DNA of 50,969 nt from Oscillospiraceae bacterium (GCA_015068245.1 SVKU01000018.1:1-50969); one strand, 5' to 3'. Positions 7,449 through 17,834 are shown, counted from the stretch's first letter. Numbers and translations are program-made. The notes: generated by a model not told the origin, from the sequence alone.

Positions 7449-7485
7449 AAAAATCCCCCCTGCCAAAGCATATGCCGGCAGGGGG
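7447..7485 (-). terminator. Terminator hairpin embedding the ribosome-binding site of the flippase gene
   Basis: On the minus strand a 9-bp perfect stem (CCCCCTGCC/GGCAGGGGG, 7485-7456) is followed by GATTTTTT, ending the dehydratase-like gene. The 3' arm is also the Shine-Dalgarno of the downstream TTG start, so readthrough transcripts should fold it away. Confidence 0.8.
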
Positions 7486-7498
7486 ACAGACATTCTGT

Positions 7499-8806
7499 TT
7501 AGTTAACATGCGCCATCTCATGTTGTGCCTCTGTTTCCTGCTTGCGCTTATTGCGGGAAGCATTTGCCAGCATGAGCTTAATACGGTTTTCCTGATTGAT
7601 TTTGGTTGCGCCCGGGTCATAGTCTATGGCTACGATGTTGGAATCGGGATAGTCATCTTTCAGACGGCGTATCATGCCTTTGCCAACGATATGGTTTGGC
7701 AGACAGCCAAAGGGCTGGGTACAGACGATGTTGTTTACACCGCTGTGGATAAGATCCAGCATCTCGCCCGTAAGCAGCCAGCCTTCCCCCATTTTGTTGC
7801 CGTAACCAAGGTAGCCCTTGATGAGCTTCTGCATGTGGGAGAAAGGCTCGGGAGCGGTATATCTGGGGTGACGTTTGACTATCTCAATATAGTCGCGCTG
7901 GAGCATCTCAAAAAACTTCTGAAGTGCACCTGCAACGATGCGCTTAACGGCTTTGCCTCCGTACAGCTCAACGTCTACCACACGGTTGTTGACCTTGAAT
8001 ATCATAAAGTCGATAAGGCCGGGAACTACAGGTTCGGCGCCTTCGGCAACCAGAAACTTTTCAAGGTTGTTGTTACCCAGCGAGGAGAACTTGACATATA
8101 TCTCTCCAACAATGCCGACTTTGGGCTTTTGCTCGTCGGTAATTTCAATACTGTCAAAGCATTGAAGAATGTATTCAAGTTCCTGTTTATAGGCTTTCCT
8201 GCTGAGTCCCTTGCCGTTTTTGAAATCATTTATCAGTTTCTGCTGACACTGCTGAACAACAGCATCTGTCTGACCGGGATTGACCTCATAGGGACGGCAT
8301 CTGTTGGCAGCGAGCATAATTGCATCGCCATACAGCATGGAAAACGCCAGCTTGGGGATAAGGGGCAGGCTAAGACTGAATCCCGGATTCTTTTCAAGAC
8401 CGGACAGGTTGACGGAAATAACGGGAACAAACTCAAGGTTTGCTTTTTTCAAAGCTTTACGCAGCAGGTGAATATAGTTGGAAGCTCGGCAGCCACCGCC
8501 TGTCTGAGTAATGAGCAGGGCGATCTTGTGCACATCGTACTTTCCGGACTGGACCGCATCTATCAACTGACCGATAACAAGCAGGGCAGGGTAGCAGGTA
8601 TCGTTATGTACATATTTAAGACCGGTATCTACGATATTTCTATGCTCGGTGGTGAGCATATCAACCTTGAAACCCTCCAGCTCCAGACAGCTTTTCATCA
8701 TACCGAAATGGATCGGAAGCATCTGAGGCATGAGCAGGGTGTATTCTTTTTTCATCTCCTTTGTGAAAAGGAGTCGACCGTCTTTGTTGTAAACAAGCTC
8801 TGCCAA
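7499..8806 (-). CDS. 2-hydroxyacyl-CoA dehydratase-like subunit (HgdB/DUF2229-related)
   Basis: A 435-residue protein resembling the dehydratase-like C-terminal portion of large acyl-CoA dehydratase activase proteins. Recognisable blocks are PQMLPIHFGMM, YVHNDTCYPALLVIGQ (a cysteine in a metal-cluster-type context), TQTGGGCRASNY, KVGIVGEIYVKF and FGCLPNHIVGKG. Its TTG start follows the TAA stop of the 977-residue activase gene directly and in the same frame, with GGAGG 8 nt upstream. In many relatives these two parts appear, from memory, as one chain of about 1,400 residues. The pair probably couples ATP hydrolysis to electron transfer, but the substrate is unknown. A terminator follows at 7485-7447. 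Confidence 0.8.
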   Translation of the reverse strand: MAELVYNKDGRLLFTKEMKKEYTLLMPQMLPIHFGMMKSCLELEGFKVDMLTTEHRNIVDTGLKYVHNDTCYPALLVIGQLIDAVQSGKYDVHKIALLITQTGGGCRASNYIHLLRKALKKANLEFVPVISVNLSGLEKNPGFSLSLPLIPKLAFSMLYGDAIMLAANRCRPYEVNPGQTDAVVQQCQQKLINDFKNGKGLSRKAYKQELEYILQCFDSIEITDEQKPKVGIVGEIYVKFSSLGNNNLEKFLVAEGAEPVVPGLIDFMIFKVNNRVVDVELYGGKAVKRIVAGALQKFFEMLQRDYIEIVKRHPRYTAPEPFSHMQKLIKGYLGYGNKMGEGWLLTGEMLDLIHSGVNNIVCTQPFGCLPNHIVGKGMIRRLKDDYPDSNIVAIDYDPGATKINQENRIKLMLANASRNKRKQETEAQHEMAHVN

Positions 8807-11740
8807 TTACTTCACCTCCAGTGCTTCACGGGCTTCGATAGCAGCAATAAGGCTGCGTATTCTGATTTTGACTGCGCCAAGGTTGCTTATATCGTCTATT
8901 TTCAACTGAGTATACAGCTTGCCCCCGGATTCAAGAATATCTCTGGTTTCGTCACCGGTGATGGCATCAATACCGCAGCCGAAGGATACAAGCTGTATCA
9001 TCTGCATATCGCTCTGGGAGCAGACATACTTTGCTGCGGAATACAGACGGGACTGGTATGTCCACTGATTCAGTACCTTTCGGGCTTCTTTGGGGCTATG
9101 GTGTGCCACAGCATCTTCGGTAATGACAACAAAACCGTAAGAGGAAGCGAGATCGTCTATGCCGTGATTGATCTCGGGATCGCTGTGATAGGGTCGACCG
9201 GCAATTACCAGAATCTTCTGACCGTTGGCACGAGCATGGTCGATCATAGCCTGACCGTTGCTTCGAATATCCTGCTTGTAAGCTTCGTAGGCTTCATAAG
9301 CCTTTCTTGCAGCTGCAACAGTCTCCTTTTTGGGAATGGAAAAGTTGTTGAAGAAATACTCAGCAGCTTTTTTCTCAAAGTCCTTTGGACGATGCAATCC
9401 GAAATAGGGAGTAAGATACTTTATCTCCTGCAGGTCTGGCACGTTTGCGCCAAGAAGCTCGGGATAGTAAGCAACAACAGGACAGTTGTAGTTGTTGTCG
9501 CCTTTGCCCTCGTCAAAATTATAGGGCATACAAGGATAGAAAATTACGCTGCAGCCCTTGTCAATAAGCTCCAGCACATGACCGTGCATAAGCTTTGCGG
9601 GATAGCATACGGTATCGGAAGGAATGGTGCGCTGACCTTTTATGTAAGTAGCTCTGGTTGAGGGGGAGGAAACCACAACTTCAAATTCCAACTGAGTAAA
9701 GAATTCATGCCAGAAGGGCAGATTCTCATACATGTTAAGGCCAAAAGGAATACCTATCTTGCCTCTGACACCAGGTTTTCCCTCGTAAGCTTTGAGCTTA
9801 TCAAACTTATACTTCATAAGGTTAGGGTTGGATACATTGGCTTTGCCCAGAGGTTTTTCGCAGCGGTTGCCGGAAATGAAACGGCGGCCGCCATCAAAGG
9901 TGTTGATGGTAAGACTGCAGTGGTTGGTGCAGCCGCCGCAGGTGGTGGGCCTGGAAGTATGGGTAAACCCATCAAGCTTGCTGCCTATCAGAAGAGTGCT
10001 TTCGGAAAGTCCCATATCCATGGCTGTCAAAGCACAGCCGTAGGCACCCATAAGACCGGAAATAACAGGCCTGGTGACATTTCTGCCAAGCTCGTTTTCA
10101 AAGCTGCGAAGAACAGCATCATTATAGAAAGTACCGCCCTGAACAACGATGCGCTGACCAAGGTCGTCGGCGGAAGCTGCCCTGATTACCTTATATATAG
10201 CGTTCTTTACGATGGAGATAGAAAGACCTGCGGAAATGTCTTCAATGGAAGCACCGTCTTTCTGAGCCTGCTTGACGGAGGAGTTCATAAAAACAGTGCA
10301 GCGTGAACCCAGGTCAACGGGATGAGCAGCAAAAAGACCCATCTTGGAGAAGTCGGCAATGTTATATCCAAGAGCCTTTGCAAAGGTTTCGATAAAAGAA
10401 CCGCAGCCGGAGGAGCAGGCTTCGTTCAGCATAATGCTGTCTACCGCATTGTTGCGGATCTTGAAGCACTTCATATCCTGACCGCCGATATCAATAATAA
10501 AATCAACCTGAGGGTCAAAGTGACGTGCAGCACGGTAGTGAGCCATGGTTTCAACAAGACCTGCATCAACCATGAATGCACTTTTGATAAGATCCTCGCC
10601 ATAACCGGTAACTGCGCTGCCTTTAATCTTGATCCTGTCGCCGCAGAAGTCGTTGATAGCCTTCAGCTGGGACAGTACAACAGATACGGGATTGCCAAGG
10701 TTTGCGCTGTAATAGCTGTAAAGTATGCCGCCGTTGGTGTCTATAAGTACCAGCTTTGTGGTGGTGCTGCCTGCATCGATACCGAGATAAGCGTCGCCGG
10801 TATAGGTTTCCGGGTCAGTTTCAGCAGGTGAGTTGGAGTTATGACGGGTAAGGAATGCGTCATAATCCTCCTGGGAATCAAACAGGGGAGGGAGAGTGTT
10901 GGTGGTGTTGGCACTGCTGACGGCAGAAATCAGTTTTTTGCTGAGTTCGTCGTAGTCGGTCACTTCATAGCCGCCGGAACAAAGAGCAGCTCCGATAGCG
11001 GCAAAACAGTCTGCATTTTCGGGGAATATGGCGTGTTCATCGTCAAGTTCAAGTGTTTCGATAAAACGCTGGCGCAGACCCTTGAGGAAGAACAGGGGTC
11101 CGCCGAGAAAGACCAGCTTGCCTTTCAGCTCACGTCCCTGAGTAAGTCCGGCAATAGTTTGGTCAACAACTGCCTGGAATATTGAAGCAGCCACGTCTTC
11201 CTTGCGACCACCCTGATTCAAAATGGGCTGAACGTCGGTTTTAGCAAAAACGCCGCAGCGGGAAGCTATGGGATATATCTTCTCGTGTTTCAGTGAGAGT
11301 TCATCGAGTTCGCCGGCTGTGACGTTAAGAAGAGTAGCCATCTGGTCGATAAAAGCACCGGTACCACCGGCACAGGAACCGTTCATGCGTTCTTCAAGAC
11401 TGTTGCCAAAGAAAATGATCTTAGCGTCTTCACCGCCGAGTTCAATAACGGCATCGGTTTCGGGAATAAAGCAGTCAACAGCTTCGGCTGTAGCAAAGAC
11501 TTCCTGAACAAAGTCTACTCCTGCAGCTGTGGCCATGCCGAGACCGGCGGAACCGGTTATAACGGCTCGCAGCTGATGACCTCGCAGAATGCTTTCTGCA
11601 CCGGACAGCAGTTCACAGGTCTTTTCTCTGACTTTGGAAAAGTGGCGTTCGTAGGAACGGTATAACAGTTTATTGCTTTCATCAAGCACAACTACCTTAA
11701 CGGTTGTGGAGCCGACATCAATACCAACTTTGTAAATCAT
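8807..11740 (-). CDS. Acyl-CoA dehydratase activase, double BadF/BadG ATPase with DUF2229
   Basis: A 977-residue protein with two tandem ASKHA ATPase domains. The first (1-275) has VGIDVGSTTVKVVVLD, NGSCAGGTGAFIDQMA and SRCGVFAKTDVQP. The second (about 320-580) has LGIDAGSTTTKLVLID, NEACSSGCGSFIETFA and GSRCTVFMNSSVKQ. The cysteines in these blocks match the bridging [4Fe-4S] cluster ligands of 2-hydroxyglutaryl-CoA dehydratase activators. A cysteine-rich segment (TCGGCTNHCS) and a DUF2229 region follow. The likely role is an ATP-driven low-potential electron donor to a dehydratase or reductase, working with the downstream subunit. CGAGG precedes the ATG. No promoter was recognised in the short upstream gap. 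Confidence 0.86.
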   Translation of the reverse strand: MIYKVGIDVGSTTVKVVVLDESNKLLYRSYERHFSKVREKTCELLSGAESILRGHQLRAVITGSAGLGMATAAGVDFVQEVFATAEAVDCFIPETDAVIELGGEDAKIIFFGNSLEERMNGSCAGGTGAFIDQMATLLNVTAGELDELSLKHEKIYPIASRCGVFAKTDVQPILNQGGRKEDVAASIFQAVVDQTIAGLTQGRELKGKLVFLGGPLFFLKGLRQRFIETLELDDEHAIFPENADCFAAIGAALCSGGYEVTDYDELSKKLISAVSSANTTNTLPPLFDSQEDYDAFLTRHNSNSPAETDPETYTGDAYLGIDAGSTTTKLVLIDTNGGILYSYYSANLGNPVSVVLSQLKAINDFCGDRIKIKGSAVTGYGEDLIKSAFMVDAGLVETMAHYRAARHFDPQVDFIIDIGGQDMKCFKIRNNAVDSIMLNEACSSGCGSFIETFAKALGYNIADFSKMGLFAAHPVDLGSRCTVFMNSSVKQAQKDGASIEDISAGLSISIVKNAIYKVIRAASADDLGQRIVVQGGTFYNDAVLRSFENELGRNVTRPVISGLMGAYGCALTAMDMGLSESTLLIGSKLDGFTHTSRPTTCGGCTNHCSLTINTFDGGRRFISGNRCEKPLGKANVSNPNLMKYKFDKLKAYEGKPGVRGKIGIPFGLNMYENLPFWHEFFTQLEFEVVVSSPSTRATYIKGQRTIPSDTVCYPAKLMHGHVLELIDKGCSVIFYPCMPYNFDEGKGDNNYNCPVVAYYPELLGANVPDLQEIKYLTPYFGLHRPKDFEKKAAEYFFNNFSIPKKETVAAARKAYEAYEAYKQDIRSNGQAMIDHARANGQKILVIAGRPYHSDPEINHGIDDLASSYGFVVITEDAVAHHSPKEARKVLNQWTYQSRLYSAAKYVCSQSDMQMIQLVSFGCGIDAITGDETRDILESGGKLYTQLKIDDISNLGAVKIRIRSLIAAIEAREALEVK

Positions 11741-11771
11741 AGCAAAACCTCGAAATATAACATCAAAACCA

Positions 11772-11805
11772 AAAAGTCATTCGGCAGTTTCGCCGAATGA
11801 CTTTT
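11772..11805 (-). terminator. Terminator of the rsmE-membrane protein operon
   Basis: A 14-bp perfect stem (AAAAGTCATTCGGC and its complement) followed by further T residues on the minus strand. Confidence 0.88.
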
Positions 11806-11828
11806 AATATATGGGGTCGGCGGAAGGT

Positions 11829-12614
11829 TTACATCAATTTTATTGTGTAATACACCGCCATTATGAACAAATAGATAAGGGTAATGAAAAGGAAAACATA
11901 TGCTGTCATTGCGCCAAGGATAAGGGAAAGAGCAAGACCGACAAGCATAAGTGCGGCAGTGCTGAAAAGGATTTTGTCGGACACTTTGAAAGCAAGGAAT
12001 TTGACTTCCTTTTTGCCAAAGGTAAGCTTGCCGTCACATTTTTTGGAGTAAACGGTCAGGAACAGCAGCGCGGCGTTGATGGCCACTATGCCGACAATTA
12101 TCAGAATGCCTACATAGGACAGGGGAGCGGAAAGCAGCTTGGACAGAATATAAAAAGCAAATGCGCATACAACACAGTCTATTGAAAGGGCGAAAAATTC
12201 GCTCTGATAGATGAGATATACCAGATAAAGAACAGCAGCTGCGGGATAAAGGAAACAGAGGATAGTGATAGCATGGATGTAGAAATAATACATCAGCAGG
12301 CAGGATATCCAGACAAGCAGACCCACAGGAAGCAGTATTGCACCGATAATCTTAATGGTTCTGTTGGAAGCAAAACGATCAATTATCAGGAACAGGAATC
12401 CCAGCAGAGCCACAAGAGCGGCAATAATTCCAACGGTCATAAGACCCTCATGGACAGCCAGGAACTGATTGCCTATTTGATACTGAGAACTGATTGTCAT
12501 CAGTATGAACACACATACACAGGCAGCTAAAAAAGCCCCGAGTATTTTATAAGTGATAATATCATTGGCTCTGGCATCGGCCTGAGCTTTGGCAGTTTTC
12601 TTTTTGTTGGCCAT
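11829..12614 (-). CDS. Uncharacterised multi-pass membrane protein
   Basis: A 261-residue protein of unknown family. It has a basic, Lys/Ala-rich N-terminus (MANKKKTAKAQADARAND) followed by about eight hydrophobic segments and no visible catalytic motif. Start 12614 is preferred over 12623 because AGGA lies 9 nt upstream of it. It sits about 24 bp downstream of rsmE and is followed by a strong terminator, so the two form an operon. This neighbourhood does not suggest a particular job. Confidence 0.72.
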   Translation of the reverse strand: MANKKKTAKAQADARANDIITYKILGAFLAACVCVFILMTISSQYQIGNQFLAVHEGLMTVGIIAALVALLGFLFLIIDRFASNRTIKIIGAILLPVGLLVWISCLLMYYFYIHAITILCFLYPAAAVLYLVYLIYQSEFFALSIDCVVCAFAFYILSKLLSAPLSYVGILIIVGIVAINAALLFLTVYSKKCDGKLTFGKKEVKFLAFKVSDKILFSTAALMLVGLALSLILGAMTAYVFLFITLIYLFIMAVYYTIKLM

Positions 12615-12638
12615 TGTAATCATTCCTAACTGTTAGTA

Positions 12639-13370
12639 TCAAATATCACCGCTGTGATATAGTATCGCCGAAAGGGCACACAGCGGAGCGGTTTCGCATC
12701 TAAGTATACGCTTGCCCAATGAACAGCTTATCAAACCTGCTGAAATCATATATTCAGCTTCGGATTCCGAAAAACCACCTTCCGGTCCGCTGATAATGGA
12801 AACGGATTCGAAAGGAGCCTTTGACAAAGCAGCCTTAAGTGAGTTTTCCTCTTCGTTTTCATACAGGAGAACAGGAACCTGACACATAAGCGCAGCATCA
12901 ACTGCGGCTTTAAGGTTGGGGAGATAATCGACTTTTGGTATGATCCCACGCCCGCACTGACCTGCAGCCGACTGTGCTATTTTCTGCAACCTGACCAGTT
13001 TTTTATCCATGTCTTTTTCGCTTGGACGAGAAACGCATCGTTCTGACAAAAAAGCTGTTATGGATACGGCACCCAGCTCAGTAGCTTTCTGAATAACGTG
13101 CTCAAGCTTGTCGCTCTTGGCAGCTGCCATAAAAACGTGACACTGAACACGAGGTTCGCTGACACTGGGGAGGGAATTTAAAATAGTCAGTTCCGCTTCT
13201 TGCTTGGTCATTGCTTCCAAACGACAGAAATAATCTGTTCCACGACCATCGCACAAAACGATATCGTCACCTATACGGGGACGAAGAACCTTGAGGTGAT
13301 CAAAGTTTTCGCCGTGCAGCCGATAGGACGTTTCCGATGGAGGTATAGCGTCAATAAAAAACTTCTGCAA
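12639..13370 (-). CDS. rsmE: 16S rRNA (uracil-1498-N3)-methyltransferase RsmE
   Basis: A 243-residue SPOUT-class methyltransferase that methylates U1498 of 16S rRNA. The N-terminal PUA-like part has HLKVLRPRIGDDIVLCDGRG. The trefoil-knot domain has KATELGA, the SERC block, SAAGQCGRG, SGPEGGFSESE and the LGKRILRCETAP knot loop that binds S-adenosylmethionine. TTG 13370 (reading MQKFFIDAI) is preferred over TTG 13379 because GAGG is then about 10 nt upstream and the N-terminus matches the family. Its promoter is at 13445-13417, and it heads a two-gene operon. Confidence 0.93.
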   Translation of the reverse strand: MQKFFIDAIPPSETSYRLHGENFDHLKVLRPRIGDDIVLCDGRGTDYFCRLEAMTKQEAELTILNSLPSVSEPRVQCHVFMAAAKSDKLEHVIQKATELGAVSITAFLSERCVSRPSEKDMDKKLVRLQKIAQSAAGQCGRGIIPKVDYLPNLKAAVDAALMCQVPVLLYENEEENSLKAALSKAPFESVSIISGPEGGFSESEAEYMISAGLISCSLGKRILRCETAPLCALSAILYHSGDI

Positions 13371-13416
13371 TTCCTGCAAACCTCATAAAAAGCAATTTTG
13401 GACAAATCTAACCTGT

Positions 13417-13445
13417 ATTGTAACAGATTGTGACTGATTTGGCAA
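13417..13445 (-). promoter_or_regulatory. Sigma-A-type promoter of rsmE
   Basis: On the minus strand TTGCCA (13445-13440), a 17-bp spacer and TACAAT (13422-13417). Confidence 0.65.
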
Positions 13446-13554
13446 TATTGAATTTTATGTTTAAACTGCAAAATTACAGTATTTTGTGTTCTTTTATGCC
13501 AAGAGGGGACATATTTTGTGGAACAGGCCCGAAATAATTGATAATAGCAAGTAA

Positions 13555-13588
13555 AAATCGGCAAGCCTCAATGGAAGCTTGCCGATTT
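13555..13588 (-). terminator. Terminator of tRNA-Leu
   Basis: A 12-bp perfect stem (AAATCGGCAAGC and its complement) starting at the tRNA 3' end, followed by TTTTAC on the minus strand. Confidence 0.85.
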
Positions 13589-13671
13589 GGTGCGAGAGAC
13601 GGGACTTGAACCCGTACGCCATAGACACACGCCCCTCAAACGTGCCTGTCTACCAATTCCAGCACTCTCGC
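13588..13671 (-). tRNA. tRNA-Leu (anticodon GAG)
   Basis: A class II tRNA of 84 nt with CCA encoded. The 7-bp acceptor stem is GCGAGAG/CTCTCGC, the D-loop contains AATTGGTAGAC, and the anticodon loop TTGAGGG has GAG (13637-13635). A long variable arm and a GGTTCAAGTCC T-arm follow. It has its own promoter (13727-13699) and terminator. Confidence 0.95.
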
Positions 13672-13698
13672 AGATGTACCGCTTAAATTAGCATGGTT

Positions 13699-13727
13699 AT
13701 TATAGCGATGAAGGGCGGATTTGTCAA
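13699..13727 (-). promoter_or_regulatory. Consensus sigma-A promoter of tRNA-Leu
   Basis: On the minus strand TTGACA (13727-13722), a 17-bp spacer and TATAAT (13704-13699), about 28 bp before the tRNA. Confidence 0.85.
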
Positions 13728-13971
13728 CAGGAAATTTTAAAAATTTCATTTTTCGCTGCAGCCGTTCAATTATAAATGCTTATTGCCTTTGTAAGTCAAT
13801 TAAAATGACGAGTGTAGATGCAGGTGGATATGAAATGAGAAACAAATAGAAAAACACCCCGGTTGAGGCAAATATCCTTGCCTGATCCGAGGAAATGAAA
13901 GGGAAACAATGTTAAATTCCTAGTATTAGCCGGATAATTTGTAAAAAATCAATAAAATAAGCTGCAAATTA
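13728..13971. other. Non-coding region upstream of rpoB
   Basis: An AT-rich stretch of about 240 bp between the tRNA-Leu promoter and the rpoB promoter. The only structure noticed is a small AGGCAA/TTGCCT inverted repeat near 13865-13885. No gene was seen, and rplJ/rplL, which commonly precede rpoB, are absent. Confidence 0.5.
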
Positions 13972-14000
13972 TTGACAAATAAGTTAAGGCATGATACAAT
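13972..14000 (+). promoter_or_regulatory. Sigma-A promoter of rpoBC
   Basis: TTGACA (13972-13977), a 17-bp spacer and TACAAT (13995-14000). It leaves a leader of roughly 155 nt before the rpoB start, in which no clear attenuator was recognised. Confidence 0.8.
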
Positions 14001-14162
14001 AACTTGCTTTTACTTTAAAAGGAAGTTGATTGCATACCATGCCAGCGTAGCCTCATGATAGCATCCAATGCAAAGGTTTGCAATAGGGAGGGTCAACAAA
14101 CTGACAACTCTGCCTGGTGTTCAATCAACATTTGTCAAATACGAAACGGAGTGTGATAATCG

Positions 14163-17100
14163 ATGGTCAAGGATGTATATTACGGCAAGACCTTGCGAAA
14201 GAGCTATTCCAAGCACGACGAAATACTCGATATGCCCAATCTGCTGGAGATCCAGAAGAACTCTTATGAGTGGTTCATGAACACCGGTTTGAAGGAAGTT
14301 TTCAGGGACGAAGCTTCCATCACTGATTATACCGGTAACCTTGAGCTGTCTTTCCTGGATTACACCATGGATGAGCCTCCCAAGTATTCTGTTGAGGAAT
14401 GCAAAGAGCGTGACGCTACCTATGCCGCCCCTATCAAGGTACGGGTTCGTCTTCGCTACAAGGAAACAGAGGAGATCAAGGAGCAGGAGATATTCCTTGG
14501 CGATTTCCCGCTGATGACCAACAGCGGTACCTTTGTTATCAATGGCGCAGAACGTGTCATCGTCTCCCAGATAGTCAGAAGCCCCGGCATCTACTACGGC
14601 AAGACCACCGATAAAGCCGATTTGTCCATCTATTCCTCCACCGTTATCCCTTATCGCGGCGCCTGGCTTGAATACGAAACAGATGCATCCAACGTTTTCT
14701 ATGTCCGTATAGACAAAAACCGCAAGATCCCCATTACCTGCCTTATCAGAAGCATCGGTCCCACCACCGACCATGAGATTCTTGAACTGTTCGGTGAAGA
14801 CGAACGCATCAAGGCTACTCTTGAAAAGGACACCTGCAAAACCAGAGACGAAGCTCTGCTTGAAGTTTATCGCCGTCTGCGTCCCGGTGAACCTCCCACG
14901 GTTGAAAACGCCGAGTCCTATCTCAACAGCCTTTTCTTTGATGCCCGCCGTTATGATGTTTCCAACGTCGGCAGATACAAATTCAATAAGAAAATGGCTC
15001 TGTGGACAAGACTTTCCGGTCAGACCCTTGCTGCTCCTCTTGCAGACCCCATGACCGGTGAACTTCTTGCCGAAGCAGGCGAAGTCATCAGCCGTGCCCG
15101 TGCAGAAGAACTGGAAACCTACGGCATTACTTCCGCTGAAGTAATGGTCGACGACCAGGTTGTGAGAATGTTCTCCAACGGTATGGTCGATATTTCCCGA
15201 TTTGTCGACTTTGATCCTGCCGAACTCGGCATCAAGCAGAAAGTATTTTTCCCTGTGCTTAAAGAACTGCTTGAATCCTTCGGCGGTGAAGAACTGAAAG
15301 ACGCTATCGTTGCCAGAATGGACGATCTGGTGCCGAAGCACATCACCGTTTCCGATATTCTTGCTTCCATCAACTATCTTAACTGCCTTGCTCATGGTAT
15401 CGGCACTACAGACGATATCGACCATCTGGGCAACCGTCGTCTGCGTTCCGTTGGCGAACTGCTTCAGAACCAGTTCAGAGTAGGCTTTACCAGACTGGAA
15501 CGTGTTATCCGTGAACGTATGACCACCCAGGATCTTGACGTGGTCACTCCTCAGTCACTTATCAACATCCGTCCTGTAACAGCCGTTATCAAGGAATTCT
15601 TTGGTTCATCTCCTTTGTCCCAGTTTATGGACCAGAACAACCCCCTTGGCGAGCTGACTCATAAACGCCGCCTTTCCGCCCTTGGTCCCGGCGGTCTGTC
15701 CCGTGAACGTGCATCATTCGACGTTCGAGACGTTCACTACAGCCATTACGGCAGAATGTGCCCCATTGAGACTCCTGAAGGTCCCAACATCGGCCTTATC
15801 TCCTATCTTGCCACATTCGCCCGTATCAATGAATACGGCTTCATTGAAGCTCCTTATCGTCGTATCGAAAAGGGCACACACAAGGTCACTGATGAGATCA
15901 CTTATATGACTGCCGATCTTGAAGACGATTATTACGTTGCTCAGGCAGACGAACCTGTTGATGAAAACGGCTGCCTTGCCAACGCCCGTATTACCTGCCG
16001 CCACAGAGACGAGATCATCGAGGTCGACCGCGATCAGATCGACTATATCGATATTTCTCCCAAGATGATGGTATCCGTGGCAACAGCCATGATCCCCTTC
16101 CTCGAAAACGACGACGCCAACCGCGCTCTTATGGGCGCAAACATGCAGAAGCAGGCTGTGCCTCTGCTTGTTACCGAAGCACCCATCGTTGCCACCGGCA
16201 TCGAGCATAAGGTTGCTGTTGACTCCGAAGTCTGCGTCACCGCCAAGGGCGACGGCGTTGTTACCCGAGTCAGCGCCACCGATGTTACCGTTAAATACGA
16301 CATGGGCAATACAGAGAATTATGATCTCATTAAGTTTGCCCGTTCCAACCAGGGCACCTGCGTCAACCAGAGACCCATCGTCAGCATTGGCGACCGTGTT
16401 TCCAAGGGCGATGTCCTTGCCGACGGTCCCTCTACCTCTCAGGGTGAAATTGCTCTCGGCAAGAACGTGCTTATCGGCTTCATGACCTGGGAAGGCTACA
16501 ACTACGAGGACGCTATCCTCCTTAATGAACGCCTTGTAAGAGAAGACGTGTTTACTTCTATCCATGTTGAGGAACACGAGATCGATGCCCGCGACACCAA
16601 GCTGGGTGCTGAAGAGATAACCAGAGATATCCCCAACGTAGGCGAAGATGCTCTGAAAGACCTCGATGAACACGGTATTATCAGAGTTGGTGCCGAAGTT
16701 ACTTCCGGCGACTATCTGGTAGGCAAAGTCACTCCCAAGGGTGAAACAGAGCTTACTGCAGAAGAACGTCTGCTCAGAGCTATTTTCGGCGAAAAGGCCA
16801 GGGAAGTCCGTGACACCTCTCTCAAAGTACCTCACGGCGAATCCGGCATCGTTGTTGACGTCAAGGAATTCACCCGTGAAAACGGCGACGAAATGAGCCC
16901 CGGTGTCAATAAGAAGGTCAGAGTTTATGTCGCTCAGAAGAGAAAAATCTCCGTCGGCGACAAGATGGCAGGTCGTCACGGTAACAAGGGTGTTGTTTCC
17001 CGCGTACTGCCCGAGGAAGATATGCCCTTCCTGCCCGATGGTACTCCTCTGGATATAGTTCTTAACCCCTTGGGCGTTCCTTCCCGAATGAATATCGGTC

Positions 17101-17834
17101 AGGTTCTTGAAGTTCACCTCGGCTATGCTGCCCATGCTCTCGGCTGGAAGATAGCCACTCCCGTTTTCGACGGTGCAGACGAGGTCGATATCGAAGAAAC
17201 TCTGAAACTTGCCGGCCTTGGTGAAGACGGCAAGAGCATACTCTACGACGGACGTACCGGTCAGCAGTTTGATAATCCTGTTACCGTTGGTTACGTTTAC
17301 TTCCTGAAGCTGCATCACCTTGTTGATGATAAGATCCATGCCCGTTCCACCGGTCCTTACTCCCTGGTTACCCAGCAGCCCCTGGGCGGCAAGGCGCAGT
17401 TCGGCGGTCAGCGTTTCGGTGAAATGGAAGTCTGGGCGCTGGAAGCTTACGGTGCTGCTTACACTCTTCAGGAAATCCTTACCGTTAAGTCCGACGACGT
17501 TAACGGTCGTGTCAAAACTTACGAATCCATCGTTAAGGGTCACAATGTGCCCAAGCCCGGTGTACCCGAATCCTTCAAGGTTCTTGTCAAGGAACTCCAG
17601 TCTCTGTGTCTGGATATCCGTGTTCTTGATAAGGACGGCGAGGTCATCGAACTGATGGAAGACGATGACGATGATACCTACACTGCCTCCGGCAGGGACG
17701 ACAGCTACGTTACCGATGACGAAAACGTTTTCAATGACAGCGGATTCGGATTCGAAGACGAAGAAGGAAACCTGCTTGACAGCCTCTCTGAATCCGAAGA
17801 TGAGGAAGAGGATTACTACGCTGACGAGGAATAA
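14163..17834 (+). CDS. rpoB: RNA polymerase beta subunit RpoB
   Basis: A 1,223-residue beta subunit. The rifampicin-binding region reads [20 protein letters not shown], then [12 protein letters not shown], with the usual wild-type residues (Asp, His and Ser at the common resistance positions). The active-site segments [34 protein letters not shown] and the C-terminal [22 protein letters not shown] block (quoted in part) are present. The last roughly 55 residues form a very acidic Asp/Glu/Ser tail. ATG 14163 fits the family N-terminus; ACGGAGTG lies upstream. rpoC follows after 26 bp, so the two form an operon. Confidence 0.98.
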   Translation: MVKDVYYGKTLRKSYSKHDEILDMPNLLEIQKNSYEWFMNTGLKEVFRDEASITDYTGNLELSFLDYTMDEPPKYSVEECKERDATYAAPIKVRVRLRYKETEEIKEQEIFLGDFPLMTNSGTFVINGAERVIVSQIVRSPGIYYGKTTDKADLSIYSSTVIPYRGAWLEYETDASNVFYVRIDKNRKIPITCLIRSIGPTTDHEILELFGEDERIKATLEKDTCKTRDEALLEVYRRLRPGEPPTVENAESYLNSLFFDARRYDVSNVGRYKFNKKMALWTRLSGQTLAAPLADPMTGELLAEAGEVISRARAEELETYGITSAEVMVDDQVVRMFSNGMVDISRFVDFDPAELGIKQKVFFPVLKELLESFGGEELKDAIVARMDDLVPKHITVSDILASINYLNCLAHGIGTTDDIDHLGNRRLRSVGELLQNQFRVGFTRLERVIRERMTTQDLDVVTPQSLINIRPVTAVIKEFFGSSPLSQFMDQNNPLGELTHKRRLSALGPGGLSRERASFDVRDVHYSHYGRMCPIETPEGPNIGLISYLATFARINEYGFIEAPYRRIEKGTHKVTDEITYMTADLEDDYYVAQADEPVDENGCLANARITCRHRDEIIEVDRDQIDYIDISPKMMVSVATAMIPFLENDDANRALMGANMQKQAVPLLVTEAPIVATGIEHKVAVDSEVCVTAKGDGVVTRVSATDVTVKYDMGNTENYDLIKFARSNQGTCVNQRPIVSIGDRVSKGDVLADGPSTSQGEIALGKNVLIGFMTWEGYNYEDAILLNERLVREDVFTSIHVEEHEIDARDTKLGAEEITRDIPNVGEDALKDLDEHGIIRVGAEVTSGDYLVGKVTPKGETELTAEERLLRAIFGEKAREVRDTSLKVPHGESGIVVDVKEFTRENGDEMSPGVNKKVRVYVAQKRKISVGDKMAGRHGNKGVVSRVLPEEDMPFLPDGTPLDIVLNPLGVPSRMNIGQVLEVHLGYAAHALGWKIATPVFDGADEVDIEETLKLAGLGEDGKSILYDGRTGQQFDNPVTVGYVYFLKLHHLVDDKIHARSTGPYSLVTQQPLGGKAQFGGQRFGEMEVWALEAYGAAYTLQEILTVKSDDVNGRVKTYESIVKGHNVPKPGVPESFKVLVKELQSLCLDIRVLDKDGEVIELMEDDDDDTYTASGRDDSYVTDDENVFNDSGFGFEDEEGNLLDSLSESEDEEEDYYADEE

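Noticed and set aside
7472-9661. A 729-codon plus-strand open frame opposite the dehydratase/activase genes
   Set aside because: It is antisense to two recognisable genes, has no ribosome site and encodes no known motif; it reflects codon bias of the real genes.
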